From: Rhizobium sp. G21
GTDB taxonomy: Bacteria; Pseudomonadota; Alphaproteobacteria; Rhizobiales; Rhizobiaceae
Assembly (NCBI RefSeq): GCF_014158035.1
Contig: NZ_JACFXW010000002.1
Location: forward strand, 395,001-459,000
Reading direction: 5' to 3'
DNA length: 64,000 bases
The number at the start of each line of letters is the position of its first letter. Within the stretch, counting starts at the first letter, position 1. Under the pieces are notes generated by a model. That model was not told where the DNA came from, ran no database searches, and was given only the letters and a program-made list of their open reading frames with translations. Of this stretch, positions 22,185-30,580 are shown piece by piece. The position numbers and the translations under genes were made by a program.

Positions 22185-22450
22185 GGCTCGGCGCGCAGGA
22201 TGATGTCGATCCCATGCGCGGCGAGCGAGCCCGCCAGCAGAAGCAGGACCCAGAGCGGGTTTTGTTGCGCGAGGGCGAGGCCGACGGCCAAGAGAAGGCA
22301 GGAGCCTGAACAGGCGTTGGCCGCGAGCATCCTGAACCGGCGCAGGGGTTCCGGCGACAGGAGCGAAAGCGCCGCCGTTTCGACCCACAGAACAGCGATC
22401 GCGAACGCGCTGATCCAGCCGGAGGTAAGCAGATCGAGGAGAACAGTCAT
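22151..22450 (-). CDS. small PGC membrane protein of unknown function (orf99)
   Basis: A 99-residue hydrophobic protein. Three membrane helices are predicted by eye: about residues 8-31, 40-62 and 66-84. The C-terminal tail is charged (EPYAEGFKRRTE). Its ATG overlaps the bchP stop (ATGA at 22450-22447), so it is translationally coupled to geranylgeranyl reductase. This argues that it is expressed with bacteriochlorophyll synthesis. I do not recognise a family. It could assist BchP or pigment handling in the membrane, which is a guess. Confidence 0.7.
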   Translation of the reverse strand: MTVLLDLLTSGWISAFAIAVLWVETAALSLLSPEPLRRFRMLAANACSGSCLLLAVGLALAQQNPLWVLLLLAGSLAAHGIDIILRAEPYAEGFKRRTE

Positions 22451-23679
22451 TTCTGGCTCGCCGGGTGACTGAAGAGCTCACGGATATCCTTCAAAAATAC
22501 GCGCAGATGCGCGAAAGGATCTCGGCGCGATATTTTTTTGTTCAAATAAGATTCCCAGGTCAGACGCTGGACATCCGGATCGGCGCAGAGCGAGACGAAT
22601 TTCTCGCGCAGCCGATCGCTGCGATACCAGACCGCCTGCATGACGCCGAGGATGAAGAACACGCGACCATGATCCCGCATAAAGGCGCGGCGCGCCTGTT
22701 TCAACAGGGCGGCTCGACCTGTGGTGAGGCAGGCGTCCACCGCCTCGGCGCAGAGCCGTCCGCTCAGCATGGCGTAATAGATGCCTTCGCCGGAGGAGGG
22801 GGCCACGGTCCCGGCGGCGTCGCCGGTCAAAAGCACGTTGCGGCCGTTGTCCCAGCGCCGCATCGGCTTCAGCGGTAAAGGCGCGCCTTCGCGGCGTATG
22901 GTGCGGCAGCCGGCCAGGCCCGACGCCTGCCTGAGCGCTGCGGTCGCCTGACGCAGATCGTGCCCCTTTACGCCCGAGCCGCAACCGACGGAAGTCTGCT
23001 TCCCATGCGGAAACACCCAGCCATAGAAATCCGGAGAGATGCGGCCGTCATAGACGACGTCGCAGCGGTCGGCGGCGAAGGCAGTGGGCGCGCAACCATC
23101 GGGCGTCTCGACGATCTCATGATAGGCGAAGACATAGGTGGGACGCCGATGAGCGGCGAACATTTGTCGGCGCACCACCGAATTTGCGCCATCCGCGCCG
23201 ATCACCATTCTGGCGCGCGCTGTATCGCGCGCCGGGATGGAATGACGTTCGCCTCGCGAAAGGGTGAGATCGAGCATGCCATCCGCCGCTTGTTCGAGCG
23301 TGTCGAGCCTGCCCTCAAGGAAATACGCGCCCGCGGCAATGGCGCGACCGCGCAGATAGGGGTCGAAGGTGGCGCGATCGACCATGCCGACGAAACCGAT
23401 ATCGCCGATGCGCATCTCCACCGCTCGGCCGGATGGGGCGATGATGCGCGCGCCGCAGGCGCGGGCGACGAGACAGTCTTCGGGGATCGAGAAATCCTTC
23501 AAAGCGCGCGACGGAATGGCGCCCCCGCAAGGCTTGATCCTGTTGCAGGGGTCAACGAGCAGGACGGAGCGACCCGCCAATACGAGACGTTCGGCGGCGA
23601 TCGCGCCGCTCGGCCCGCCGCCGATCACGGCGACGTCGAAGATTTCCGGCCAGGCCTTCGGAACGTCGGTTGCGGACAT
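22447..23679 (-). CDS. bchP: geranylgeranyl diphosphate/bacteriochlorophyllide geranylgeranyl reductase
   Basis: Flavoprotein of 410 residues that reduces the geranylgeranyl tail of bacteriochlorophyll (or of GGPP) to phytyl. The FAD motif DVAVIGGGPSGAIAAERLVL lies near residue 15. The family motif NRIKPCGGAIPSRAL follows, and the second FAD site is NVLLTGDAAGTVAPSSGEGI. The ATG at 23679 sits four bases after the stop of the PucC-family gene, so the two are co-transcribed. Length is normal for BchP/ChlP. Confidence 0.93.
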   Translation of the reverse strand: MSATDVPKAWPEIFDVAVIGGGPSGAIAAERLVLAGRSVLLVDPCNRIKPCGGAIPSRALKDFSIPEDCLVARACGARIIAPSGRAVEMRIGDIGFVGMVDRATFDPYLRGRAIAAGAYFLEGRLDTLEQAADGMLDLTLSRGERHSIPARDTARARMVIGADGANSVVRRQMFAAHRRPTYVFAYHEIVETPDGCAPTAFAADRCDVVYDGRISPDFYGWVFPHGKQTSVGCGSGVKGHDLRQATAALRQASGLAGCRTIRREGAPLPLKPMRRWDNGRNVLLTGDAAGTVAPSSGEGIYYAMLSGRLCAEAVDACLTTGRAALLKQARRAFMRDHGRVFFILGVMQAVWYRSDRLREKFVSLCADPDVQRLTWESYLNKKISRRDPFAHLRVFLKDIRELFSHPASQK

Positions 23680-23683
23680 GGCC

Positions 23684-25048
23684 TCACTCCGCCGGCTGTA
23701 TGGATGCCGGATAGTCGGCGTCGGCGATATCGCGGCTCTCCCGCCCCAGGGCGAAGGCGACCGCCGTCGACATGAGGAAGAGCAGAGCCTCGAGGCCGAA
23801 AACGAGCGCGAAGGCGGTCTCATCGGCGCCGGTGTAACGCCGGCCGAGATCAAGCGCGACGCTGCCGAGCAATCCGCCGATACCGAAAGAAATCGCCTGG
23901 GCCGCTCCCCAGACCCCCATCCGCATGCCGGCATTACCGCTGGCGCCGCGGGTGGCGAGTGTCATCATGGCTCCGATCGCCGCCACGGCGAACACGCCAT
24001 TCATGAAGCCGAGCGCGAATACATTGACTTGAAGCGGCCAGCGCGGCGCGAGCGTCGCGGCAAAACAAAGCGCGACCAGCGCCAATGCCGAACCGAAGCA
24101 GCCGGTGATGATGAAGATTCGGGTGAGATTGGGCAGCCGCCGTCCAAACAGAAAACCTCCGCCGCCGACCAGCGCCATGCCGAGGAACACGCCCATATGC
24201 TGTGACCCCGACAGGCGGGTCGATTCACCCGGGCTCATCCCGAACAAGAGGCCCGCAAAAGGTTCGAGGATGAGGTCCTGGGTCGAATAAGCCAGCATCG
24301 ACAAGAATATGAACAGGGTGAAGAGCCGGGCCTGGCGATCCCGCAACACGTTTTTCAGGCTGTCGCTAAAGCCAGGCTTCGGCGCTGCTGCGGTCTCGTT
24401 TGTGATTTCCGGCCGAGCCTCGAGGCGATAAATCGCCAACCATGCGACGAGGAAGGCCGTTGCGCCGGTGGCGGCGGTTACGACCACGAGCCGCTCGGGC
24501 GAATAGGGGTCCAGCAGAGTGCCTGTCACGATGGAGGTTACGATGATGCCGAAGATCATCATCATCCAGGTGATCGTTGCGGCGCTGGCCCGGCGTTCCG
24601 GGGCTGTCCGGGTGGCGATCAAGGCCAAGAGCGAAGTCCCGCTCGCACCGACGCCCATGCCGATCAGAACATAAGCGACGACGGCGATCGCCAGGCCGGC
24701 CAGATGACTGTGGGGAAACAGAAAGGTCGTGGCCGAGGCCAGAACCCCGCCGAGCGCCAGTATCGCCAGCCCGATCAGGATCCAGGAGGCGCGCGACCCG
24801 CCGGCGTCGGAACGATGACCCCAGAGCGGACGGGTGATTTGCACGGCGTAGTGCAGGCCGACCAGCAGTCCCGGAACGACGGCGGCGAGACCGAGCTCGA
24901 CGACCATCACCCGGTTCAGCGTTGAATTGGTCAGCACCACGATGGCTCCGATCGCCGCCTGAACGAGGCCGAGCCTGACGATGTCGAGCCAGCCGAGTCC
25001 GGTCGATGTCTTCGAGAAACGGTGAAGGGTCGGTCCGGTGGTCTGCAT
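23684..25048 (-). CDS. PucC-family MFS protein between bchG and bchP
   Basis: A 454-residue membrane protein of the major facilitator superfamily, PucC/LhaA branch, with about twelve helices. Conserved features include LNRVMVVELGLAAVVPGLLV and HYAVQITRPLWGHRSDAGG. SMLAYSTQDLILEPFAGLLF is the PucC-family pattern around the middle loop. Proteins of this family at the bchG-bchP position (ORF428 of Rhodobacter) are thought to help deliver bacteriochlorophyll to light-harvesting complexes. AAGGAGA precedes the ATG at 25048. It is a paralogue of lhaA at 37520. Confidence 0.88.
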   Translation of the reverse strand: MQTTGPTLHRFSKTSTGLGWLDIVRLGLVQAAIGAIVVLTNSTLNRVMVVELGLAAVVPGLLVGLHYAVQITRPLWGHRSDAGGSRASWILIGLAILALGGVLASATTFLFPHSHLAGLAIAVVAYVLIGMGVGASGTSLLALIATRTAPERRASAATITWMMMIFGIIVTSIVTGTLLDPYSPERLVVVTAATGATAFLVAWLAIYRLEARPEITNETAAAPKPGFSDSLKNVLRDRQARLFTLFIFLSMLAYSTQDLILEPFAGLLFGMSPGESTRLSGSQHMGVFLGMALVGGGGFLFGRRLPNLTRIFIITGCFGSALALVALCFAATLAPRWPLQVNVFALGFMNGVFAVAAIGAMMTLATRGASGNAGMRMGVWGAAQAISFGIGGLLGSVALDLGRRYTGADETAFALVFGLEALLFLMSTAVAFALGRESRDIADADYPASIQPAE

Positions 25049-25059
25049 CGCGATCTCCT

Positions 25060-25980
25060 TCAGCCAATCGGGAGCGGGATGTCGAGGTGACGCATGCCGA
25101 AGGCTGCGATCATCATGCCGCCGACATAGAGGCCGACGCCGATCGACGAATACCAGACGGCGCGACGCACGGGATCGGCGACGAAACGGATCATCAGCGC
25201 CGCCTGGATGACCAGCAGGATCGCTGCCGCGAGCGCGTGAGAGGCGAGACCCCAATGCAAAAGCAGCATCGTCACCGCGAGCTGCGGCGCCGCCATCGTG
25301 ACGGATGCGATGATGGCCGCCGCCCTCGGTCCGTGTCGCGCCGGCAGCGTGGCGATGTTCATCTCGCAGTCGCCGCGGATGGACTTGAAATCGTTGAGCG
25401 TGAGAATGCCGTGAGCGCCGACGCCGTAAAGGAGCGCGACGAGCAGGATCGAGCCTGTCGGCGCTCGTCCGGTCATGGCCGTGGCCGCGGTGATCCAGGG
25501 CAAGGTTTCATAGCTCAGGCCGACCACGGCATTGCCGATCCAGCCATTTTGCTTGAAGCGAAGGGGCGGGGCGCTGTAGGCCCAGGCGAAGGCGAGGCCG
25601 ATGAGCGCCGGCAGAAGGACGTGCGGGCCGAGCAGCGCCGCGGCCAGCGCCGAAAGCAGCGACATCGCAATCGCGATCCCAAGACCCCAGCGACCCGGCA
25701 TCCGACCGGAGGGGATGACGCGATGCGGTTCGTTGATCGCATCGACATGACGGTCGAACCAATCGTTGATCGCCTGGCTCGCGCCGCAGAGCAACGGACC
25801 GGCGAGGACGACCCCGGCGATTGCGGCGGCTGCGGCGTTCGCGAAGGTCTCACCCGACGAAATCGCGCCGCACGCATAGGCCCACATCGGTGGAAACCAG
25901 GTGATGGGCTTCAGCAACGCGATTACCGCCGAAGGGCTCGGCCAGTCTGCAGGCTGGGTCTGGGTTCGGGTGATCTGCAT
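25060..25980 (-). CDS. bchG: bacteriochlorophyll synthase (UbiA family)
   Basis: A 306-residue integral membrane prenyltransferase that esterifies bacteriochlorophyllide a with geranylgeranyl or phytyl diphosphate. The Mg-diphosphate motif is QAINDWFDRHVDAINEPHRV, and a second acidic motif is LNDFKSIRGDCEMNIATLP. The start MQITRTQTQPADWPSP is typical of the family. It leads the bchG - PucC-type - bchP - orf99 operon. A perfect PpsR box lies 30 bp upstream. Confidence 0.94.
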   Translation of the reverse strand: MQITRTQTQPADWPSPSAVIALLKPITWFPPMWAYACGAISSGETFANAAAAAIAGVVLAGPLLCGASQAINDWFDRHVDAINEPHRVIPSGRMPGRWGLGIAIAMSLLSALAAALLGPHVLLPALIGLAFAWAYSAPPLRFKQNGWIGNAVVGLSYETLPWITAATAMTGRAPTGSILLVALLYGVGAHGILTLNDFKSIRGDCEMNIATLPARHGPRAAAIIASVTMAAPQLAVTMLLLHWGLASHALAAAILLVIQAALMIRFVADPVRRAVWYSSIGVGLYVGGMMIAAFGMRHLDIPLPIG

Positions 25981-26009
25981 GTCCGAATGCTAGACGCGGC
26001 CACGAGAAG

Positions 26010-26027
26010 TGTCAATTAAAATTGACA
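26010..26027. promoter_or_regulatory. PpsR/CrtJ box upstream of bchG
   Basis: Perfect TGT-N12-ACA palindrome (TGTCAATTAAAATTGACA), the established PpsR/CrtJ consensus. It lies 30 bp before the bchG start and about 88 bp after the ppsR stop. It contains a TTTAAT that could serve as a -10 on the minus strand. The binding itself is inferred. Confidence 0.75.
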
Positions 26028-26115
26028 GTGCCATACGGTGTGGACAGTCGTGCAGATTCTGCGCGCGCCGATGGCTCCATCGGACCGAGATTACGGGCAA
26101 GGGGAAGAGCGAAGG

Positions 26116-27552
26116 TCAGTTGGAAGGACGGTAGTCTTCCAGGCCGTGCCGACGGAGCTTGATGTAGAGGCTCTGGCGTGACAGGCCTAGAATTTCGGCG
26201 GCGTAGGCGCGGTTGTTGTTGGTCTGGTCCAGAGCCGCTTCGATGCAGATTTTTTCGATCACGTCGAGTGATTCTCGCATCAGGTCTTTCAGCGGCACCT
26301 TGCCGACGAGGTTGGCGAAGCCCTCCGCCTGTTCAGGCGCTCCTGGCGTAGGTATGGCGAGTCGTTCGACGGCGATCGGCTGCGTCGCCAGGATCAGTTG
26401 CACCTGGCCCGCCTCGGAATTGCGCCTGGCTGAGATTTGCACCGCGCGCTCGCCGGCGAAATTGTCCGTAAGAACCGTCGAGAAGCCGCGAACGATCTGC
26501 TCTTCGGCCAGTCGCGAATAGAGAACGTGCATATCGAGCGTCGATTTGCCGAACCAGGATCCGATGTTGCGCCCCAGAACCTGCGCCAGCGACGGAGCAT
26601 GAACCAGATCGAGGAACAGCGCATTGGCGGCGATCACCTGACCCTCGGCATTGGTCTGCACGGCCGCTTCCGGAAGGTCCGAAAGATCGGCGACGCCGGC
26701 GACCAGTTTCTCGACGTGCTGGCGGCGCGCCTCGACAGCGTCGCCGCTCGCCCAGACCGAAACGATCAGATTGGTCGCGCCGTTCTCGCGATAGGAGCGC
26801 AGATTGAGAGAGACCGCGTCACCCTTGGAATTCTTGGTGTTTTCGAGAAAAACCGCGTTGGCGCTATGGCGCGCCTCGGCCATGGCGTCGCTGATACGGT
26901 CGCGATCCTGCTTGCCGAACAGATCGCGGAACGACCGACCGACGATCCCGCCGCCATTCGCCGACAGCAGAGCGAGCGCGGCGGCGTTCGCATCGAGCAC
27001 CGTCTTGCGTTCGCCGTCGATCATCAGATGCGCGATCGTCGAGATCCGGAAGGCGGTGCGATAGCGGGCTTCCGCTTCCTGAAGTTCGCGGTAATCGGCC
27101 TCCAGATCCATCTGTGTTTCGACCAGGCGCTGCTGGTCCAGCATCTGCTGGCGCAGTTCCCGCCCTACGACGAGGGTGAACGGAAATTCCGGCGCGGCAA
27201 ACGCCGAATAGAGCACCGGCAGGTCTGGTTTGCCGTCGGACGGATGATTGATCTGGTAGCCGCGCGAATGACGAATCTTGTCGTCTCCCGACAGCATCGC
27301 CTCTACCTTGGGGACAGACTCGACCGTCACCAGATCCTGGAGACGCTTGCCGACAGCCTTGGCGAGGCCGTAGCTGCCGATCTCTGGGTCGGACACGAAG
27401 ACGCGGGAGACTTTATGGGAATGATCGACGAGCATGACGACGTCGGCGCTCAGACCGACCAGCGCCCCGATGGAATCGGCGTCGAGCGATTTGAGCAGGC
27501 TTACCGCGACTTCAAAGCCATGCATTGCGCTCGCACCGTTCAGAGGCTTCAT
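26116..27552 (-). CDS. ppsR: PpsR/CrtJ-type photosynthesis repressor
   Basis: A 478-residue PAS-domain repressor of photosynthesis genes under oxygen. An N-terminal region and PAS domains lie at about residues 30-130, 150-260 and 275-380, joined by a helical Q-linker (LVETQMDLEADYRELQEAEA). A Fis-type HTH ends the protein (NNNRAYAAEILGLSRQSLYI). Only one cysteine is present, in the HTH segment KICIEAALDQT, corresponding to the redox cysteine near residue 420 of known PpsR/CrtJ. The second cysteine of Rhodobacter PpsR is absent. The ATG at 27552 overlaps the upstream aerR stop by four bases and is preferred to a TTG at 27564. Confidence 0.93.
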   Translation of the reverse strand: MKPLNGASAMHGFEVAVSLLKSLDADSIGALVGLSADVVMLVDHSHKVSRVFVSDPEIGSYGLAKAVGKRLQDLVTVESVPKVEAMLSGDDKIRHSRGYQINHPSDGKPDLPVLYSAFAAPEFPFTLVVGRELRQQMLDQQRLVETQMDLEADYRELQEAEARYRTAFRISTIAHLMIDGERKTVLDANAAALALLSANGGGIVGRSFRDLFGKQDRDRISDAMAEARHSANAVFLENTKNSKGDAVSLNLRSYRENGATNLIVSVWASGDAVEARRQHVEKLVAGVADLSDLPEAAVQTNAEGQVIAANALFLDLVHAPSLAQVLGRNIGSWFGKSTLDMHVLYSRLAEEQIVRGFSTVLTDNFAGERAVQISARRNSEAGQVQLILATQPIAVERLAIPTPGAPEQAEGFANLVGKVPLKDLMRESLDVIEKICIEAALDQTNNNRAYAAEILGLSRQSLYIKLRRHGLEDYRPSN

Positions 27553-28331
27553 CGTTTCAGCCAATCCGTTCCGCGGGCGCTCGCAGCAGTCTTGCGGCCG
27601 CTTGTTTTCGCCTGGTGGCCGAACTTTTCCAGTTCGTAGAAACTTTCACAGATCCTAGATGCGGAATAAACGCTGTCACATATGCAGTCAATCCCCAAAC
27701 GTACAAGAAAATCAACGGACTCCAGCGCCGCGACGCCGCCGGTCACGATTGGCGGCCGCGCATGTGGGCGTTGCACTTTTATCGTGTCGACGAGTTGCGT
27801 AAAGGCCGGCCGCAAGCGGATATTGCTCCAGCCGATGCAGACGATATCGGCCTGGTCTATCGCCGTGCGCAGCCGCGCGCCGCGCGCGTCTTCGCCTTCG
27901 AGAATGAGGCTCGTCCAGCCAAGCGCGTCGAATAGCAGGCCGAGGAGATGCAGCATCAGCGTATGTTGCTCGCCATAGGGCGTCGTCAGCACCACGAAAG
28001 GCGCCGATGCGGCCGCGTGCATGCCCCGATATTCGAACGACAAGGACCGGATCAACTCCTGCAGCCGCGCGACGCCGATGCTGACATCGACAAAGCTGCA
28101 ATCGCCGCTCACCCAGCGCTGCCCCAGCATGCGGGCGACGGTCTCGATGAAGAGGATTCTCACGAAATCTGGCTGTTCCTGAGGCAGTTCGTCGCGAAGA
28201 TAGTCGCGCAGTCGCGACGGCCGGACGCGCGGACTGACGATCAAGCGACAGAAATCCGCGAGCGCCAGATCGTAGCGCCGGTCATGCTCCAGCCCGATTT
28301 CATAGCGCGCGGCCAGCTTGTCGGCGGTCAT
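27549..28331 (-). CDS. aerR: AerR/PpaA-type B12-binding antirepressor
   Basis: A 260-residue protein with a cobalamin-binding fold, directly upstream of and overlapping ppsR, the normal place for AerR/PpaA. The helical part contains ARMLGQRWVSGDCSFVDVS. The B12 loop is PYGEQHTLMLHLLGLLFDAL, where the histidine matches the axial ligand known for AerR. TGGVAALESVDFLVRLGID closes the Rossmann-like domain. In Rhodobacter, light-activated B12 bound to AerR relieves CrtJ/PpsR repression. The ATG at 28331 is preferred over a GTG at 28340. It is divergent from bchF. Confidence 0.88.
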   Translation of the reverse strand: MTADKLAARYEIGLEHDRRYDLALADFCRLIVSPRVRPSRLRDYLRDELPQEQPDFVRILFIETVARMLGQRWVSGDCSFVDVSIGVARLQELIRSLSFEYRGMHAAASAPFVVLTTPYGEQHTLMLHLLGLLFDALGWTSLILEGEDARGARLRTAIDQADIVCIGWSNIRLRPAFTQLVDTIKVQRPHARPPIVTGGVAALESVDFLVRLGIDCICDSVYSASRICESFYELEKFGHQAKTSGRKTAASARGTDWLKR

Positions 28332-28721
28332 CGACGCCACCGTCCCCCAATAATGCGGCGAAGCTCATCCCGTTCGCTGGATAGGAGGTACACGTCCGCT
28401 CGATGCGGAGCAAGGGTCGCCCGGCTTTTCAGGCTTTCCGGTCGGGCAAGCGCCCCCGGGGGAACCCTCGTCCCCCTTGATATGAGATCTCATCCATCCA
28501 GCCCCGCGCGCGAGCGCCTCCTCACCGATGACGAGCAAATGCGGCTCCGAGATGCAGCGCGGATCCAGCCGTCTTCTGCGCCAGCGAGCATTTCTAGAAT
28601 GCCAGACTGCAAGCAGATGTAAATGAAAATTTACGTCAACCTAAGTTGACACTGTGGCATTTACAGGACTACTCTCCGTCGTCATCCCAATAGGCCCTAG
28701 GGATGCATCCGGGGAGAAGAC
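28332..28721. promoter_or_regulatory. aerR-bchF divergent intergenic region with PpsR-like boxes
   Basis: 390 bp without a gene. Two imperfect, end-to-end PpsR boxes lie at 28618-28635 (TGT-N12-ACG) and 28634-28651 (CGT-N12-ACA). Each has one mismatch to TGT-N12-ACA. TTGACA at 28646-28651 could be a -35 element for the bchF superoperon, but no good -10 is seen at the right distance. Nothing else is recognised in 28332-28610. Confidence 0.5.
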
Positions 28722-29270
28722 ATGACCACGATGGGCAGGACCGAACAGACGGCGTCCGCTCCCGTTCTCTACACCGAGGAGGAAAGACGGAAGCGCGACG
28801 AAAGTGGATGGACCCTGGTTCAGGGCATTCTCGCGCCAATCCAATTCGTCGTGTTCCTGGCGAGTCTGACATTTATCCTGCGCTATATGATCACCGGCAA
28901 CGGCCTGTTGGCGGCGGAAGTCTCGATCGTCGCCAAGACGTTCACGCTCTACGCCATCATGATCACCGGTTCGATCTGGGAAAAGCAGGTGTTCGGCTGC
29001 TACCTCTTTGCGCGGCCTTTCTTCTGGGAAGATGTTTTCTCCATGCTGGTGCTGGCGCTCCACACCGCCTATCTGCTGGCGCTTTTTCTGGGGCTGTTTG
29101 GCGATCACGGTCGCCTGTTGCTCGCGCTTGCAGCCTATGCGACCTATGTGTTCAACGCTGGTCAGTTCGTCTGGAAGCTCCGGCTTGCGCGTCTCGACGC
29201 CGCGTCGCGGCGGTCGGCGCCTGCGGTCGGTCTCGCCTCCGGGCTCGAAATCCCGGGAGGCGTATCATGA
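28722..29270 (+). CDS. bchF: 3-vinyl bacteriochlorophyllide hydratase
   Basis: A 182-residue membrane protein that hydrates the C3 vinyl group on the way to bacteriochlorophyll a. Four hydrophobic segments are seen. Typical BchF segments are YTEEERRKRDESGWTLVQGI near the N-terminus and GSIWEKQVFGCYLFARPFFW in the middle. GGGAGAAG precedes the ATG. It opens the plus-strand superoperon, and its stop overlaps the bchN start (ATGA). Confidence 0.93.
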   Translation: MTTMGRTEQTASAPVLYTEEERRKRDESGWTLVQGILAPIQFVVFLASLTFILRYMITGNGLLAAEVSIVAKTFTLYAIMITGSIWEKQVFGCYLFARPFFWEDVFSMLVLALHTAYLLALFLGLFGDHGRLLLALAAYATYVFNAGQFVWKLRLARLDAASRRSAPAVGLASGLEIPGGVS

Positions 29271-30580
29271 CCACGCCCATGATCGATCTCCCGTCGACCG
29301 CCTGCGCCAGTCCGCCCGTGGTGCGCGAGCGCGGCCAGCACGAAGTCTTTTGCGGCCTGACCTCGATCATCTGGCTGCATCGCAAGCTGCAGGACGCGTT
29401 TTTCCTCATCGTCGGTTCACGCACCTGCGCCCATCTCATGCAGTCGGCGGCGGGCGTGATGATCTTTTCGGAGCCCCGTTTCGCCACCGCCATCATGGAA
29501 GAGCGCGATCTCGCCGGCATGGCCGACATGCATGACGAACTCGATCAGGTTGTCGCCCGGCTTCTCGTCCGCAGGCCCGATATCCGCATGCTCGTGCTGG
29601 TAGGCTCCTGTCCTTCCGAAGTCATCAAACTGGACCTCGGTCGCGCCGCTGGCCGTCTGAACGGACACTATGCGCCGCGTTGCCGGGTGATCGCCTATTC
29701 CGGCAGCGGCATAGAGACGACATTCACCCAGGGCGAAGACAATTTCCTCGCCGCACTCGTCGCGGATGCGGCCAAGCCCGCTGCGCCGAAAGCCCGCGCC
29801 CGCTTGGTCGTCGCAGGATGTCTCGCCGATGTGGTGGAGGATCAGTTCCAGCGTCTCCTGGCCGCCATGGGCATTGATGATGTCGTGTTCCTGCCCGGCC
29901 GCAGCGCCACTGCCGGGCTCGCCATCGGCCCCGAGACGCGCTACGTGCTGGCTCAACCCTATCTCGGCGCGACGGCGCAGGCGCTCGACGCCCGCGGCGC
30001 GCGGCGCATCGACGCCATCTTCCCGCTGGGAAGCGAGGGAACCACGGCCTGGCTTTGGGCCATCGCCGCCGCCTTCGGCATCGACCGCGACCGGTTCGAC
30101 GCCGTCGTCGCCCAACCGCGCAAACGCGCCCGGCAGGCGATCGACCATTATCGCGGCTGGCTTGCCGGAAAGAAGATCTTCTTCTTTCCCGACTCCCAGC
30201 TCGAACCGTCGCTCGCCCGCTATCTTCATCAGGAACTTGACGCGGATATCGTCGAAGTCGGCAGCCCTTATCTGCATCGAGAGCATGTGGCGGGTGAAAT
30301 CGCGCTGCTGCCGCCCGGCGTGATCGTCTCCGAAGGACAGGATGTCGATCGACAGATCGACCGTTGCCACGCCGCCGCGCCGGATCTGATCGTCTGCGGC
30401 CTCGGGCTCGCCAATCCCTTCGAGGCCGAGGGCCGCATCACCAAATGGTCGATCGAATTCGCCTTCACGCCGATCCTGGGCTATGAGCAGGCTGGCGATC
30501 TCGCAGAACTTTTCGCGCGCCCGCTGATGCGCAATCACACCCTGACCGGCCGCCCGGCAAATGTGGAGGCGGCCGAATGA
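29267..30580 (+). CDS. bchN: dark-operative protochlorophyllide reductase subunit N
   Basis: A 437-residue catalytic subunit of the nitrogenase-like protochlorophyllide reductase (BchLNB), which reduces the D ring without light. The NB-cluster cysteines are visible in HEVFCGLTSIIW, GSRTCAHLMQS and LVGSCPSEVIKLDLGR. Start and end overlap bchF and bchB by four bases each, so translation is coupled. The ORF extends upstream of 29267 in frame, but the ATGA junction and a GGGAGG site fix the start. Confidence 0.94.
   Translation: MTTPMIDLPSTACASPPVVRERGQHEVFCGLTSIIWLHRKLQDAFFLIVGSRTCAHLMQSAAGVMIFSEPRFATAIMEERDLAGMADMHDELDQVVARLLVRRPDIRMLVLVGSCPSEVIKLDLGRAAGRLNGHYAPRCRVIAYSGSGIETTFTQGEDNFLAALVADAAKPAAPKARARLVVAGCLADVVEDQFQRLLAAMGIDDVVFLPGRSATAGLAIGPETRYVLAQPYLGATAQALDARGARRIDAIFPLGSEGTTAWLWAIAAAFGIDRDRFDAVVAQPRKRARQAIDHYRGWLAGKKIFFFPDSQLEPSLARYLHQELDADIVEVGSPYLHREHVAGEIALLPPGVIVSEGQDVDRQIDRCHAAAPDLIVCGLGLANPFEAEGRITKWSIEFAFTPILGYEQAGDLAELFARPLMRNHTLTGRPANVEAAE

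Noticed and set aside
28653..28670. A third PpsR box before bchF (TGT-N12-ACT)
   Set aside because: It has a mismatch, sits two bases from the second box and breaks the usual spacing; could be chance.
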